A stretch of 37,181 nucleotides of DNA, taken from contig JBPRGG010000047.1 of NCBI GenBank assembly GCA_051418075.1, forward strand, positions 1-37,181, written 5' to 3'. The notes below the pieces were generated by a model. The model saw nothing but the letters and a program-made list of their open reading frames with translations. It was not told the origin of the DNA and searched no databases. The DNA comes from JBPRGG01 sp051418075 (GTDB taxonomy: Bacteria; Bacteroidota; Bacteroidia; Cytophagales; Cyclobacteriaceae). Both the position numbers and the translations under genes were made by a program. This document shows, piece by piece, positions 8,513-15,812 of the stretch. Position 1 is the first letter of the stretch, and every line of letters begins with the position of its first letter.

Positions 8513-8855
8513 GTTGATTGTTTTGGAAAAATTGAATTTATCCGATAATTATGAATTTTTTTTGAAGTCACACTGCCTGCCGCTCAAGCTATCCCACCAA
8601 ACCACCTCGCGGCGGCGAAAGCCTGCTTCCCGCTTTGCCATTTCGGTCTTTCGCATCGCCTTGTTTGCCTGACTCAATACCTAAAGATGATTGAATGACT
8701 CATCACCGACTGTGTATAAATAAAATTTTAAGCGTGATAATCGGGTTTTAAGAATTTTGTAATATCGGATTGGGAGTTAACGATCAGTTTAAGTTATTTA
8801 TGATCTTCCAGATTGGGCAGGTCATTATAGATCAACAGATATTTTACAAGGCCAG
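8513..8855. other. Intergenic region with a GC-rich structured patch
   Basis: No gene is supported here. Between about 8570 and 8690 the base composition becomes clearly more GC-rich than the flanks. It contains an imperfect inverted repeat, GGCGGCGAAAG at 8611-8621 against CTTTCGCATCGCC at 8648-8660, with a 26-base loop. The remainder is AT-rich. The patch could be a small structured RNA, a dispersed repeat or a terminator remnant; nothing decides between them. Confidence 0.45.
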
Positions 8856-9398
8856 TTAATTGTTCCATTCCCGGGCCAGCAGGCTGTACATTTTCAGGTC
8901 AGCAAAACCTATTGGCGACTTAATCACTTCCCTTTGCAATCCTTCATAGGTAAAACTCAGTTTTTCAGCCAGTTTCAGGCTGTTCAGGTTAGAAGGTTCA
9001 GCCCGGATCATCAACCGGTTCAGCCCCTGTTCAAATAAATAAGAGATAAATAATTGCAGTGACCGTGTCACCAGACCTTTTCCCCGGTAATGTTTGGATA
9101 ACCAGTAATATATTTCGCTGGCCTGGCTCTCCCAGTCCGTTTCCCGGGTACCCAGTCCTCCCACCAGCTTTTCCTCATAAATAATTAAGAACCTGTATTC
9201 CCGGTTGGGTTTTTCTAACAGTGACTTCAGAAAATCATGGGTTTGCTCCGGGGTATTTATTTTCGACACAAATGGTAAGTATCTTCCCAGCTCTTCCCTT
9301 TCGGCATCCACCACCGAAAAAAAATCCGGCCCGTCTTTTAGCTCAAGGGGCCGGAGATATAATTGATCGGACAAATTTAAGGTCTGATCCTTAGTCAT
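8856..9398 (-). CDS. GNAT-family N-acetyltransferase (RimJ/RimL type)
   Basis: A 180-residue GCN5-related acetyltransferase. It opens with LYLRPLELKDGPDFFSVV, typical of the RimJ/RimL subgroup, has a central EIYYWLSKHYRGKGLVTRSLQ strand-loop-helix in which RGKG forms the acetyl-CoA pyrophosphate loop, and ends with AEPSNLNSLKLAEKLSFTYEG, the conserved N-S-K-LAEKLGF-like motif. It would transfer acetyl from acetyl-CoA to an amine (ribosomal protein N-terminus, small molecule or antibiotic). The start at 9396-9398 sits 4 bp beyond the stop of the DUF362 gene; an earlier ATG at 9446 would overlap that gene by 44 bp and is less likely. The tight spacing implies co-transcription with the DUF362 gene. 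Confidence 0.88.
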   Translation of the reverse strand: MTKDQTLNLSDQLYLRPLELKDGPDFFSVVDAEREELGRYLPFVSKINTPEQTHDFLKSLLEKPNREYRFLIIYEEKLVGGLGTRETDWESQASEIYYWLSKHYRGKGLVTRSLQLFISYLFEQGLNRLMIRAEPSNLNSLKLAEKLSFTYEGLQREVIKSPIGFADLKMYSLLAREWNN

Positions 9399-9402
9399 TT
9401 TT

Positions 9403-10443
9403 TTATAGTTGTTGCTTCCAAACCATTTGTTTGGCAAAATTATCATTTAGTTTATAATTCCGCACATGGTCGGCTAATCTTTCTCCTACGATTTCAATCT
9501 TATCAAGGTCTGCTTCACCCATCCCGGCTTTGTAGCAGTAATTGAGGTAGCCCACATCTCCAAAATCTATTCCCATCAATGCCAGTGCCACCCGATCTGC
9601 CGCCAGCCAATCCGGACTGGCCACACATACCCGGTGATCGACTGGTGTACCATTGTTGGGCCCGTCTCCTTCCATTCCTTCAAATCCATCGATCAGGGCC
9701 AGGTGCGGGTGCAGGTATTTGGCCAGGTTAAAAGTATTGTAATTGATTCCCCGATAGCCTCCTCCATGGGCAATGGGTTTGTCATTCTTAGCTCCCTCTT
9801 TACGGTTGGGTCCCCAGCTGAAGCCTTTATCCTTGATGGGCGCCCCAAATACAATGTTTTTCAGAGACAAAGTAGCCACCACCCGGTCATGGGTTTTCAT
9901 TCGGGCCGAGGAAATGATATAGTTGTTGGGATCCAGCATCATATTAGACATCCTCACCGGATGGGGCTGCCAATCCTTTTCATTCACCACATGCATGATC
10001 TGATGTCCCTCCTGGTCAAGGTCCATCAGCTTCACCTTGTATTTTTGCATCAGGCGCATGTAACCATAATTTTCAAAACCATCAAAAGTAGCGCCTCCGG
10101 CAGCCGATTCGGCAATTACTACATTTTGGGTCTTACCAATGGAAGAAAGAAATTCCAGGATCCCTTCCAGTGTATCCACATGGGTAGCGGTAAGCTGACG
10201 ATCAATCATCACATTGTTGGGTTTCACCACTACTTTTTTAGCCCCGATAGCTTGTTTGATCTGTTGAGAAAACGGTTCCAGGGCCCGGAAAGCCAGATCC
10301 GACCGGTGGTTGCCCTGGGTGAGGGCTACGGTACTGGTTTTTTCTGGTTTCAAGATACTTGAAAAGCCATAAGCTCCTGAAAAACTGGCAGCAGTAGCAA
10401 AACCGCCCAATATTGAGTTTCTGAGAAAATTTCGTCGATCCAT
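9403..10443 (-). CDS. DUF362-domain protein with Tat signal
   Basis: A 346-residue protein beginning MDRRNFLRNSILGGFATAAS, a twin-arginine export signal. The body matches DUF362: KKVVVKPNNVMID near residues 69-81, IAESAAGGATFDGFENYG (about 114-131), then ISSARMKTHDRVVATLSLKNIVFGAP, the characteristic PKxKTH-like stretch. Later come PHLALIDGFEGMEGDGPNNGTP and ASPDWLAADRVALALMGID. DUF362 proteins often come with iron-sulfur clusters, but this one lacks a ferredoxin CxxCxxC motif, and the family's reaction is not firmly known. The GNAT gene follows after 4 bp. The intergenic gap upstream of its start is about 400 bp, so it probably has its own promoter there. Confidence 0.85.
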   Translation of the reverse strand: MDRRNFLRNSILGGFATAASFSGAYGFSSILKPEKTSTVALTQGNHRSDLAFRALEPFSQQIKQAIGAKKVVVKPNNVMIDRQLTATHVDTLEGILEFLSSIGKTQNVVIAESAAGGATFDGFENYGYMRLMQKYKVKLMDLDQEGHQIMHVVNEKDWQPHPVRMSNMMLDPNNYIISSARMKTHDRVVATLSLKNIVFGAPIKDKGFSWGPNRKEGAKNDKPIAHGGGYRGINYNTFNLAKYLHPHLALIDGFEGMEGDGPNNGTPVDHRVCVASPDWLAADRVALALMGIDFGDVGYLNYCYKAGMGEADLDKIEIVGERLADHVRNYKLNDNFAKQMVWKQQL

Positions 10444-10792
10444 AGTAATACGATCATTTTAACAACAGGTATTACGAACATAACGAAAGATACTGGTGAA
10501 AAACAGGATAAAAATCAGGAAATGAGCAAGTTTTTCAGTTGAAATTTAATTATTGAATATGGTAAGCTATTTCCAATATGTAAAATAAATGTAATTTGCC
10601 TTTCAGAGAAAGATTTTACAAATGATCAGTCAATCACTGAGGGAATGACCGAGAAGGATTTTTGCCTAAAAAAATTTTCTAATGAGTATTTATCAGGAGC
10701 TAAGAACTCAGGATTTTTAATATAAAAGCATTTTTTTTAACTAAGCTAATGAACCTGATTCAGAAAACAACTCCAGATTAAACATATAGAAT
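10444..10792. other. AT-rich intergenic region between htpG and the DUF362 gene
   Basis: About 350 bp with no supportable reading frame on either strand. It should contain the DUF362 promoter (minus strand) at its left end; I could not identify a full TAnnTTTG box. No repeat or RNA gene was recognised. Confidence 0.4.
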
Positions 10793-10834
10793 AAGACCAG
10801 CCCGTCAGTGTAAGCTATCCGTCAGGCTGGTCTT
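10793..10834 (-). terminator. Hairpin terminator downstream of htpG
   Basis: Perfect 10-bp inverted repeat AAGACCAGCC (10793-10802) and GGCTGGTCTT (10825-10834) around a 22-base loop, starting 12 bp after the htpG stop on the minus strand. The bases after it on that strand are only moderately T-rich, so it may act as a 3'-end stabiliser as well as a terminator. Confidence 0.65.
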
Positions 10835-10846
10835 TGTTGTCCTTGT

Positions 10847-12724
10847 TTAAATAGATGCCAGTTCCACTGACCGCTTGATAAACCGGGTCATGTCAGCTCC
10901 GGTCAACATATTTTGTGACAATAAGCCCAGGTCAAAAGCCTGCTTGGCCAATTGTACTTTGTTTTCTTCAGTTTCTGCTTTCAGCATTTTGCCGATCAAC
11001 GGGTGATTGGCATTCACCGCTACATTATATTGATCCGGCATATTGCCCATCATGGCCATGCCGCCACCACCGGTAGCTGCCATGTCTTTCATACGTCGCA
11101 TAAATTCGGGCAATGTAATCACCACCGGCAGTTCATCCACTGAAAGAGATTCTACCTCCACAGTCATGCTTTTGTTGTTGATGGCTTTTTCAAACAATTC
11201 TTTCACTGATTTCTTTTCATCTTCGGTCAGAATACTTTCTTTCTTTTCATCCTTATCAATCAGTTTGTCAATGATCTCAGCATCCACCCTCTTCCAGCTT
11301 ACATTTTGCAGCTTCATTTCCAGGTTGTTGATGAAGTGGCTGTCCAATACTCCTCCCATCTGCAGTACATTGTAGGATCTGTCTTTGGCATTTTGAATAA
11401 AGGCATCCTGCTTGGCCGGATCATTGGTATACAGGAAGATGATATTTTTGCTTTTATCCGTCTGATTGACTTTTACCTGCTCCTTGTATTCATCAATAGT
11501 GAAACATTTATTGTCCACATCTTTCAGCAACACAAAATCCTTGGCTTTTTCATAGAATTTCTCTTCAGTGATCATCCCATATTTTACGAAAATACCAATG
11601 TCATCCCATTTGGCTTCATAACCCTGGCGGTCTTTCTTAAATAATTCACCCAATTTGTCTGCCACTTTCTTGGTAATATGGCTGTTGATTTTCTTCACAT
11701 TACTGTCCGACTGCAGGTAGCTACGGGAAACGTTCAGCGGAATATCGGGTGAATCGATCACTCCGTGCAGCAGCATCAGGAATTCAGGAACAATATCTTT
11801 CACTTCATCCGTAATGAATACCTGCTTGGAATAGAGCTGGATCTTGTTTTTCTGCATTTCAAAATCATTCTTGATTTTGGGGAAATACAGGATACCTGTC
11901 AGGTTGAAAGGATAATCCACATTCAGATGGATCCAGAACAAGGGATCCTCCGAAAAAGGATACAGTTCCTTATAAAACTGAAGGTAATCTTCGTCCTTTA
12001 GTTCAGTAGGAGCTTTGGTCCAGATCGGATGGGTATCGTTGATCACATCATCTTTTTTGATGGTCTTTTCCTTACCCTTATCATCAGTAATTTTTTCTTC
12101 TTTGGTGCCGAAAATGATGGGCACTGGCAGGAATTTGCAGTACTTGTTCAGGATTTCCCTGATACGGTAATCTTCCAGAAATTCAGTGGAATCATCGGCC
12201 AGGTGCAGCACAATGTCGGTTCCCCGGTCTTTTTTCACTGCTTTGGTCAGTTCAAATTCTGTATTTCCTTTACAGGACCATCGGGTTGGCTCAGCTCCTT
12301 CCTGATATGAAGAAGTGATGATCTCTACCTTTTTGGATACCATAAAAGAGGAATAGAAACCTAAGCCAAAGAAACCGATGATCTGGTTTTCATCCGCCTT
12401 GTCTTTATATTTTTCAATGAACTCAGTAGCTCCGGAAAAAGCAATCTGGTTGATATATTTTTTTATTTCTTCCGCTGTCATACCAATTCCCCGGTCACTG
12501 ACCGTAATGGTTTTCAGCTTTTTATTGACACTGATTTTAATACTCAGGTCTCCTAATTCCCCCGAGAATTCCCCCATAGAAGACAGCCTTTTTAGCTTTT
12601 GGGTGGCATCTACCGCGTTTGAAACGATCTCTCTCAAAAAGATTTCGTGATCTGAATACAAAAACTTCTTAATGATGGGAAAAATATTCTCGGTATGTAT
12701 TGAAATATTCCCTTTCTCTTCCAT
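10847..12724 (-). CDS. htpG: Molecular chaperone HtpG (Hsp90)
   Basis: A 625-residue bacterial Hsp90, full length for the family. The GHKL ATP-binding domain has LREIVSNAVDATQKLKRL (N-box with the Mg-binding Asn), SDRGIGMTAEEIKKYI (G1) and GFFGLGFYSSFMVS (lid and G2). The middle domain carries the conserved PLNVSRSYLQ, whose Arg contacts the gamma-phosphate. The C-terminal region holds the dimerisation helices and ends in FIKRSVELASI. As known for HtpG, it is a cytosolic, ATP-driven dimeric chaperone for partly folded clients. Transcribed alone on the minus strand, with a hairpin after the stop. The long upstream region carries repeated TGACA/TGTCA pentamers that may control it; no CIRCE element is seen. 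Confidence 0.97.
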   Translation of the reverse strand: MEEKGNISIHTENIFPIIKKFLYSDHEIFLREIVSNAVDATQKLKRLSSMGEFSGELGDLSIKISVNKKLKTITVSDRGIGMTAEEIKKYINQIAFSGATEFIEKYKDKADENQIIGFFGLGFYSSFMVSKKVEIITSSYQEGAEPTRWSCKGNTEFELTKAVKKDRGTDIVLHLADDSTEFLEDYRIREILNKYCKFLPVPIIFGTKEEKITDDKGKEKTIKKDDVINDTHPIWTKAPTELKDEDYLQFYKELYPFSEDPLFWIHLNVDYPFNLTGILYFPKIKNDFEMQKNKIQLYSKQVFITDEVKDIVPEFLMLLHGVIDSPDIPLNVSRSYLQSDSNVKKINSHITKKVADKLGELFKKDRQGYEAKWDDIGIFVKYGMITEEKFYEKAKDFVLLKDVDNKCFTIDEYKEQVKVNQTDKSKNIIFLYTNDPAKQDAFIQNAKDRSYNVLQMGGVLDSHFINNLEMKLQNVSWKRVDAEIIDKLIDKDEKKESILTEDEKKSVKELFEKAINNKSMTVEVESLSVDELPVVITLPEFMRRMKDMAATGGGGMAMMGNMPDQYNVAVNANHPLIGKMLKAETEENKVQLAKQAFDLGLLSQNMLTGADMTRFIKRSVELASI

Positions 12725-13147
12725 TATTTTTTATTTTTTAATTACACCATGATCAAATTTGTCGATCAATACACAAAGATTATTCCACAACAAGGTTTTT
12801 TCAGATGGAAGTGACAGACTGTCAGCAAAAGGCTTTTTAAGGTTTGAGTGATCGAGGTTATCTGTCAAAAATGACATAAAACATGATGTCTTACTATATT
12901 TTTTGTCACCCAGCTGGCTAAGGGGGGGGCTTTTTGACTTGATACAAAACCTGCATTTTCTGTCAGGCCCGGCTGCTTGTTGATTTTTTATAATCATAGT
13001 CCTCATGTAATCATAAAAATATGGTTCAGCCAAATGCAATGGTGGTCGTCGGTCAAAGAATATCGTTATTTCTTTTTCCTTTTAATTTTGCCCGGCCTTC
13101 CCTTTTTTATTTCCTGCTCCTGACAGTTATTGTTATCAGATAATGTA
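12725..13147. other. Long divergent control region between htpG and the MscS gene
   Basis: Around 420 bp without a credible gene; a 102-codon minus-strand frame here has no family resemblance. The region contains TGACA or TGTCA at 12812, 12820, 12863, 12872, 12904, 12961 and 13121 (and 13168 just beyond). Two pairs form inverted repeats: TGACAGACTGTCA at 12812-12824 and TGTCA-AAAA-TGACA at 12863-12876. A run of eight G lies at 12922-12929. On the minus strand a CAAATTTG string close to htpG is one mismatch from the -7 consensus. Confidence 0.5.
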
Positions 13148-13155
13148 TAATTTTG
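13148..13155 (+). promoter_or_regulatory. Candidate -7 box (TAATTTTG) of the MscS gene
   Basis: TAATTTTG matches TAnnTTTG exactly and would start transcription near 13162, about 14 bases ahead of the ATG at 13176. This makes the in-frame TTG at 13167 an unlikely start. A clear -33 element was not found. Confidence 0.4.
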
Positions 13156-13175
13156 CCCCCTGATATTTGACATAT

Positions 13176-14093
13176 ATGAGCCAGGGTTCAATTTTAGGGG
13201 TGAAAAGGGAAAAATTATCTAACCAGGAAAAAAGGAAACGCATAGTATTCTTTTTAAAGCTATTGATTTTCCTGTTTATAATGATCTTCAAAGAAGAGTT
13301 TATCAGGTTTGTAGCGCTTTACCTGGAAATAGCGGTGAAGGCAGTGGAAGCTTTTTTGTTCTTTATCACTGCCCATCTGGTTATTTCTTTTAGCCGGTTA
13401 CTCCTGGTTAACCTGTACATCAGGCGGAACAGCATTAAGGATAATGTAAAAAATAATTTTGTATTAGGCATAAACCGGCTGGCCGATATGTTATCTGCCA
13501 TATTCCTGTTTATAGCTATTCTGACTCTTTTCAGGATATCTGTCTGGGAATTTTTTACCGGTATCAGTATTGTGGCTGCTGCTATTGCTATTTTGTCCAA
13601 AGATTATATCTCAAACCTGATCAATGGTCTGATCATCATGTTTTCCGATCAGCTTTCTCTGGATGATTATGTGCAAATCGGTCAGCACAAAGGCAAGATA
13701 GTGGACATTACTTTTCTAAATATTCAATTGGTCAATGAAGATGAAGATCTGGTGTATATTCCCAATACGACGGTCTTTTCTACTGAAGTTGTTAATTTTA
13801 CTAAGCAGCCGGTTAATAAATTATCCATCGATTTTGAATTACCTGTCAAATATGCCGGCATGGATGTTTTAGAGGAATACCTTAAAAAAACGCTGGCTAA
13901 CTTTTCCTCCAATATAGTTTCTAACAGCTATGTTTTAAAAGTGGCCAGGATTAACAAAGACAGCCTGCTGCTTAAATATCAATTCATATTAAAACATGAA
14001 AACAGGGAAATGGAAAAGCAGATCAGGAGATTGTTGCCCAGAAAAGTTGTAGAGTTTATCAACCAAACAGATAAAGTTGAAAATTTAGATTAA
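13176..14093 (+). CDS. MscS-family small-conductance mechanosensitive channel
   Basis: A 305-residue membrane protein. Three to four hydrophobic segments (about 25-45, 50-77, 105-127, 130-160) lead into the pore helix ISIVAAAIAILSKDYISNLI and the LIIMFSDQLSLDDYVQIG junction that defines MscS channels. The beta domain follows with GKIVDITFLNIQLVNEDEDLVYIPNT and a short alpha/beta tail. Known role of the family: a homo-heptameric inner-membrane channel that opens on membrane tension during hypo-osmotic shock. Start chosen at ATG 13176. The TAA stop (14091-14093) shares the palindrome TTAA with the stop of convergent purE, so the two genes end on the same four bases. Confidence 0.92.
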   Translation: MSQGSILGVKREKLSNQEKRKRIVFFLKLLIFLFIMIFKEEFIRFVALYLEIAVKAVEAFLFFITAHLVISFSRLLLVNLYIRRNSIKDNVKNNFVLGINRLADMLSAIFLFIAILTLFRISVWEFFTGISIVAAAIAILSKDYISNLINGLIIMFSDQLSLDDYVQIGQHKGKIVDITFLNIQLVNEDEDLVYIPNTTVFSTEVVNFTKQPVNKLSIDFELPVKYAGMDVLEEYLKKTLANFSSNIVSNSYVLKVARINKDSLLLKYQFILKHENREMEKQIRRLLPRKVVEFINQTDKVENLD

Positions 14094-14611
14094 AAACCAA
14101 TCTTCTTCCCTCTATAGCCTTCTTTTTCCAGTTTTTCAGCCGAAGTAATTACTTTATCCTGCAGTTCATTCTTGTATTTCTGAAGTTTTTCCGCTACAGC
14201 CTGATCAAAGGTACCAATGATCTGGGCTGCTAGTATGCCGGCATTTTTAGCTCCATCCAAAGCCACTGTGGCCACCGGAACTCCGCCCGGCATCTGCAAA
14301 ATCGACAAAAGAGAATCCCAGCCATCAATGGAATTTCTGGATTTTACCGGTACCCCGATTACCGGAAGGGTGGTGATGGATGCTACCATTCCTGGTAAAT
14401 GTGCCGCGCCACCAGCACCGGCAATGATAACCCTGAGGCCTCTGTCTCTGGCCTCTTGGGCATATGCGACCATTCTTAAAGGAGTACGATGGGCCGAAAC
14501 TATGGTCACTTCAAAATCCACCTTTAGCTCTTCCAGGATTTGGGCTGCTTCAGACATGATAGTCAAGTCTGACTGGCTGCCCATAATGATGCCTACCTGT
14601 GGTTTGCTCAT
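14090..14611 (-). CDS. purE: 5-(carboxyamino)imidazole ribonucleotide mutase PurE
   Basis: A 173-residue class I PurE, usual length. It converts N5-CAIR to CAIR in de novo purine synthesis, in the cytosol as an octamer. The diagnostic motifs are GIIMGSQSDL at the N-terminus, VSAHRTPLRM with the catalytic histidine, IAGAGGAAHLPGMVAS and LPVIGVPVKS. It overlaps purK by four bases (the ATGA at 14608-14611), so translation is probably coupled, which matches their consecutive reactions. At the 3' end the stop codon overlaps that of the convergent MscS gene inside TTAA. Confidence 0.97.
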   Translation of the reverse strand: MSKPQVGIIMGSQSDLTIMSEAAQILEELKVDFEVTIVSAHRTPLRMVAYAQEARDRGLRVIIAGAGGAAHLPGMVASITTLPVIGVPVKSRNSIDGWDSLLSILQMPGGVPVATVALDGAKNAGILAAQIIGTFDQAVAEKLQKYKNELQDKVITSAEKLEKEGYRGKKIGF

Positions 14612-15750
14612 GTCATTACTTTTAGGTTTTCTTTTACAAAAATAGCTTTTTCTTTGAGACCGGCCATATCTTTATCAATGATGGTCACATGTCCCATCTT
14701 TCTGAATGGTTTGGTCAGTTTTTTGCCGTAAAGATGTACATGAGCTCCGGATAGTGCCAGTACTTGATCCAGCCCTTGATACCGGGCCAGCCCCGTATGT
14801 CCCGGCTCTCCCAGCAGATTCACCATAGCGGCCGGAATTTTTTCCCTGACATCACCTAAAGGCATATTCAGAATGGCCCTCAAATGCTGCTCGAATTGGG
14901 AAGTAAAGTTAGATTCTATGGTATGGTGACCACTGTTATGGGTGCGGGGGGCTATTTCATTGACCAGCAAGGTCCCATCCTTTTCCAGGAACATTTCCAC
15001 CGCCAGTAAACCGATCATATCCAGTTTTTCAATCACTTCTTTGGCCAGATTAAGGGCTCTGGATGCTGATTCAGATGACACATCAGCCGGAGAAAACAAA
15101 TACTCCACCAGGTTGTGTTCCGGGTGAAACACCAATTCCACCAGGGGAAAGGCTTTCATTTCTCCCCGTTGATTCCTGGCTACAATCACCGACAGCTCTT
15201 TTTCAAAATCGATCATTTTTTCCAACAGGCCTGGTTCATCAAAAGCCTTTTCCAGGTCCAGTTCGGAATACAACTTTTGCACACCACGTCCATCATACCC
15301 GGCCTGACCTAATTTATGTACAGCCGGCAGGAATCCTTGAAGGGTTTCCACTTCAGCTCTGTTTTCAGTCAGTACAAACGGAGCAGTAGGGATCTTGTGA
15401 TCCTGGTAAAACTGTTTTTGCTTCCTTTTATCCTGGATCAATTCTATGATTTCCGGCTGGGGAAAGACCTTCTTTCCCTCGGCAGCCAGCTGTTTGAGGG
15501 CTGAAGTGCTCACATTTTCAATCTCGATGGTAATCAGGTCGCATTTTTGGCCAAATTGATATACCGTTTCATGATCAGTCAAAGAACCCACCTTAAAATC
15601 TGTGGCAATGGATTTACACGGGGCATTTTCATCCGGATCCAGTACGGATACATCTATATTAAAATCTATGGCAGATTGGATCAGCATTCGTCCCAACTGG
15701 CCTCCTCCTACCACGCCTAATCGAAAATTCTGATAAAAATTAAATTTCAT
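14608..15750 (-). CDS. purK: 5-(carboxyamino)imidazole ribonucleotide synthase PurK
   Basis: A 380-residue ATP-grasp enzyme that makes N5-CAIR from AIR, bicarbonate and ATP. The N-terminal preATP-grasp domain shows FRLGVVGGGQLGRMLIQSA; the ATP-grasp core includes HKLGQAGYDGRGVQKLY and the metal-binding LLVNEIAPRTHNSGHHTIE segment. The C-terminal domain (about 310-380) includes HLYGKKLTKPFRKMGHVTI, typical of PurK. It stands directly upstream of purE with a 4-base overlap. The MutS-like gene lies 62 bp upstream on the same strand, so all three could form one transcript. Confidence 0.97.
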   Translation of the reverse strand: MKFNFYQNFRLGVVGGGQLGRMLIQSAIDFNIDVSVLDPDENAPCKSIATDFKVGSLTDHETVYQFGQKCDLITIEIENVSTSALKQLAAEGKKVFPQPEIIELIQDKRKQKQFYQDHKIPTAPFVLTENRAEVETLQGFLPAVHKLGQAGYDGRGVQKLYSELDLEKAFDEPGLLEKMIDFEKELSVIVARNQRGEMKAFPLVELVFHPEHNLVEYLFSPADVSSESASRALNLAKEVIEKLDMIGLLAVEMFLEKDGTLLVNEIAPRTHNSGHHTIESNFTSQFEQHLRAILNMPLGDVREKIPAAMVNLLGEPGHTGLARYQGLDQVLALSGAHVHLYGKKLTKPFRKMGHVTIIDKDMAGLKEKAIFVKENLKVMT

Positions 15751-15812
15751 GGTCTACATCTTTCTGATTCAACATTATTTCCGGGATACAGGTTGTTAAA
15801 ATGCGCTTGTTT

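Noticed and set aside
9634..10362. A 242-codon plus-strand frame opposite the DUF362 gene
   Set aside because: It is the complement of a well-supported Tat-exported DUF362 gene and has no domain of its own.
12731..13039. A 102-codon minus-strand frame upstream of htpG
   Set aside because: It has no family resemblance, holds a run of eight G and the TGACA/TGTCA cluster, and looks like control DNA, not a protein.
12725..13147. Possible CIRCE heat-shock element for htpG
   Set aside because: The TTAGCACTC-N9-GAGTGCTAA sequence is absent; the inverted repeats present here are of a different type.
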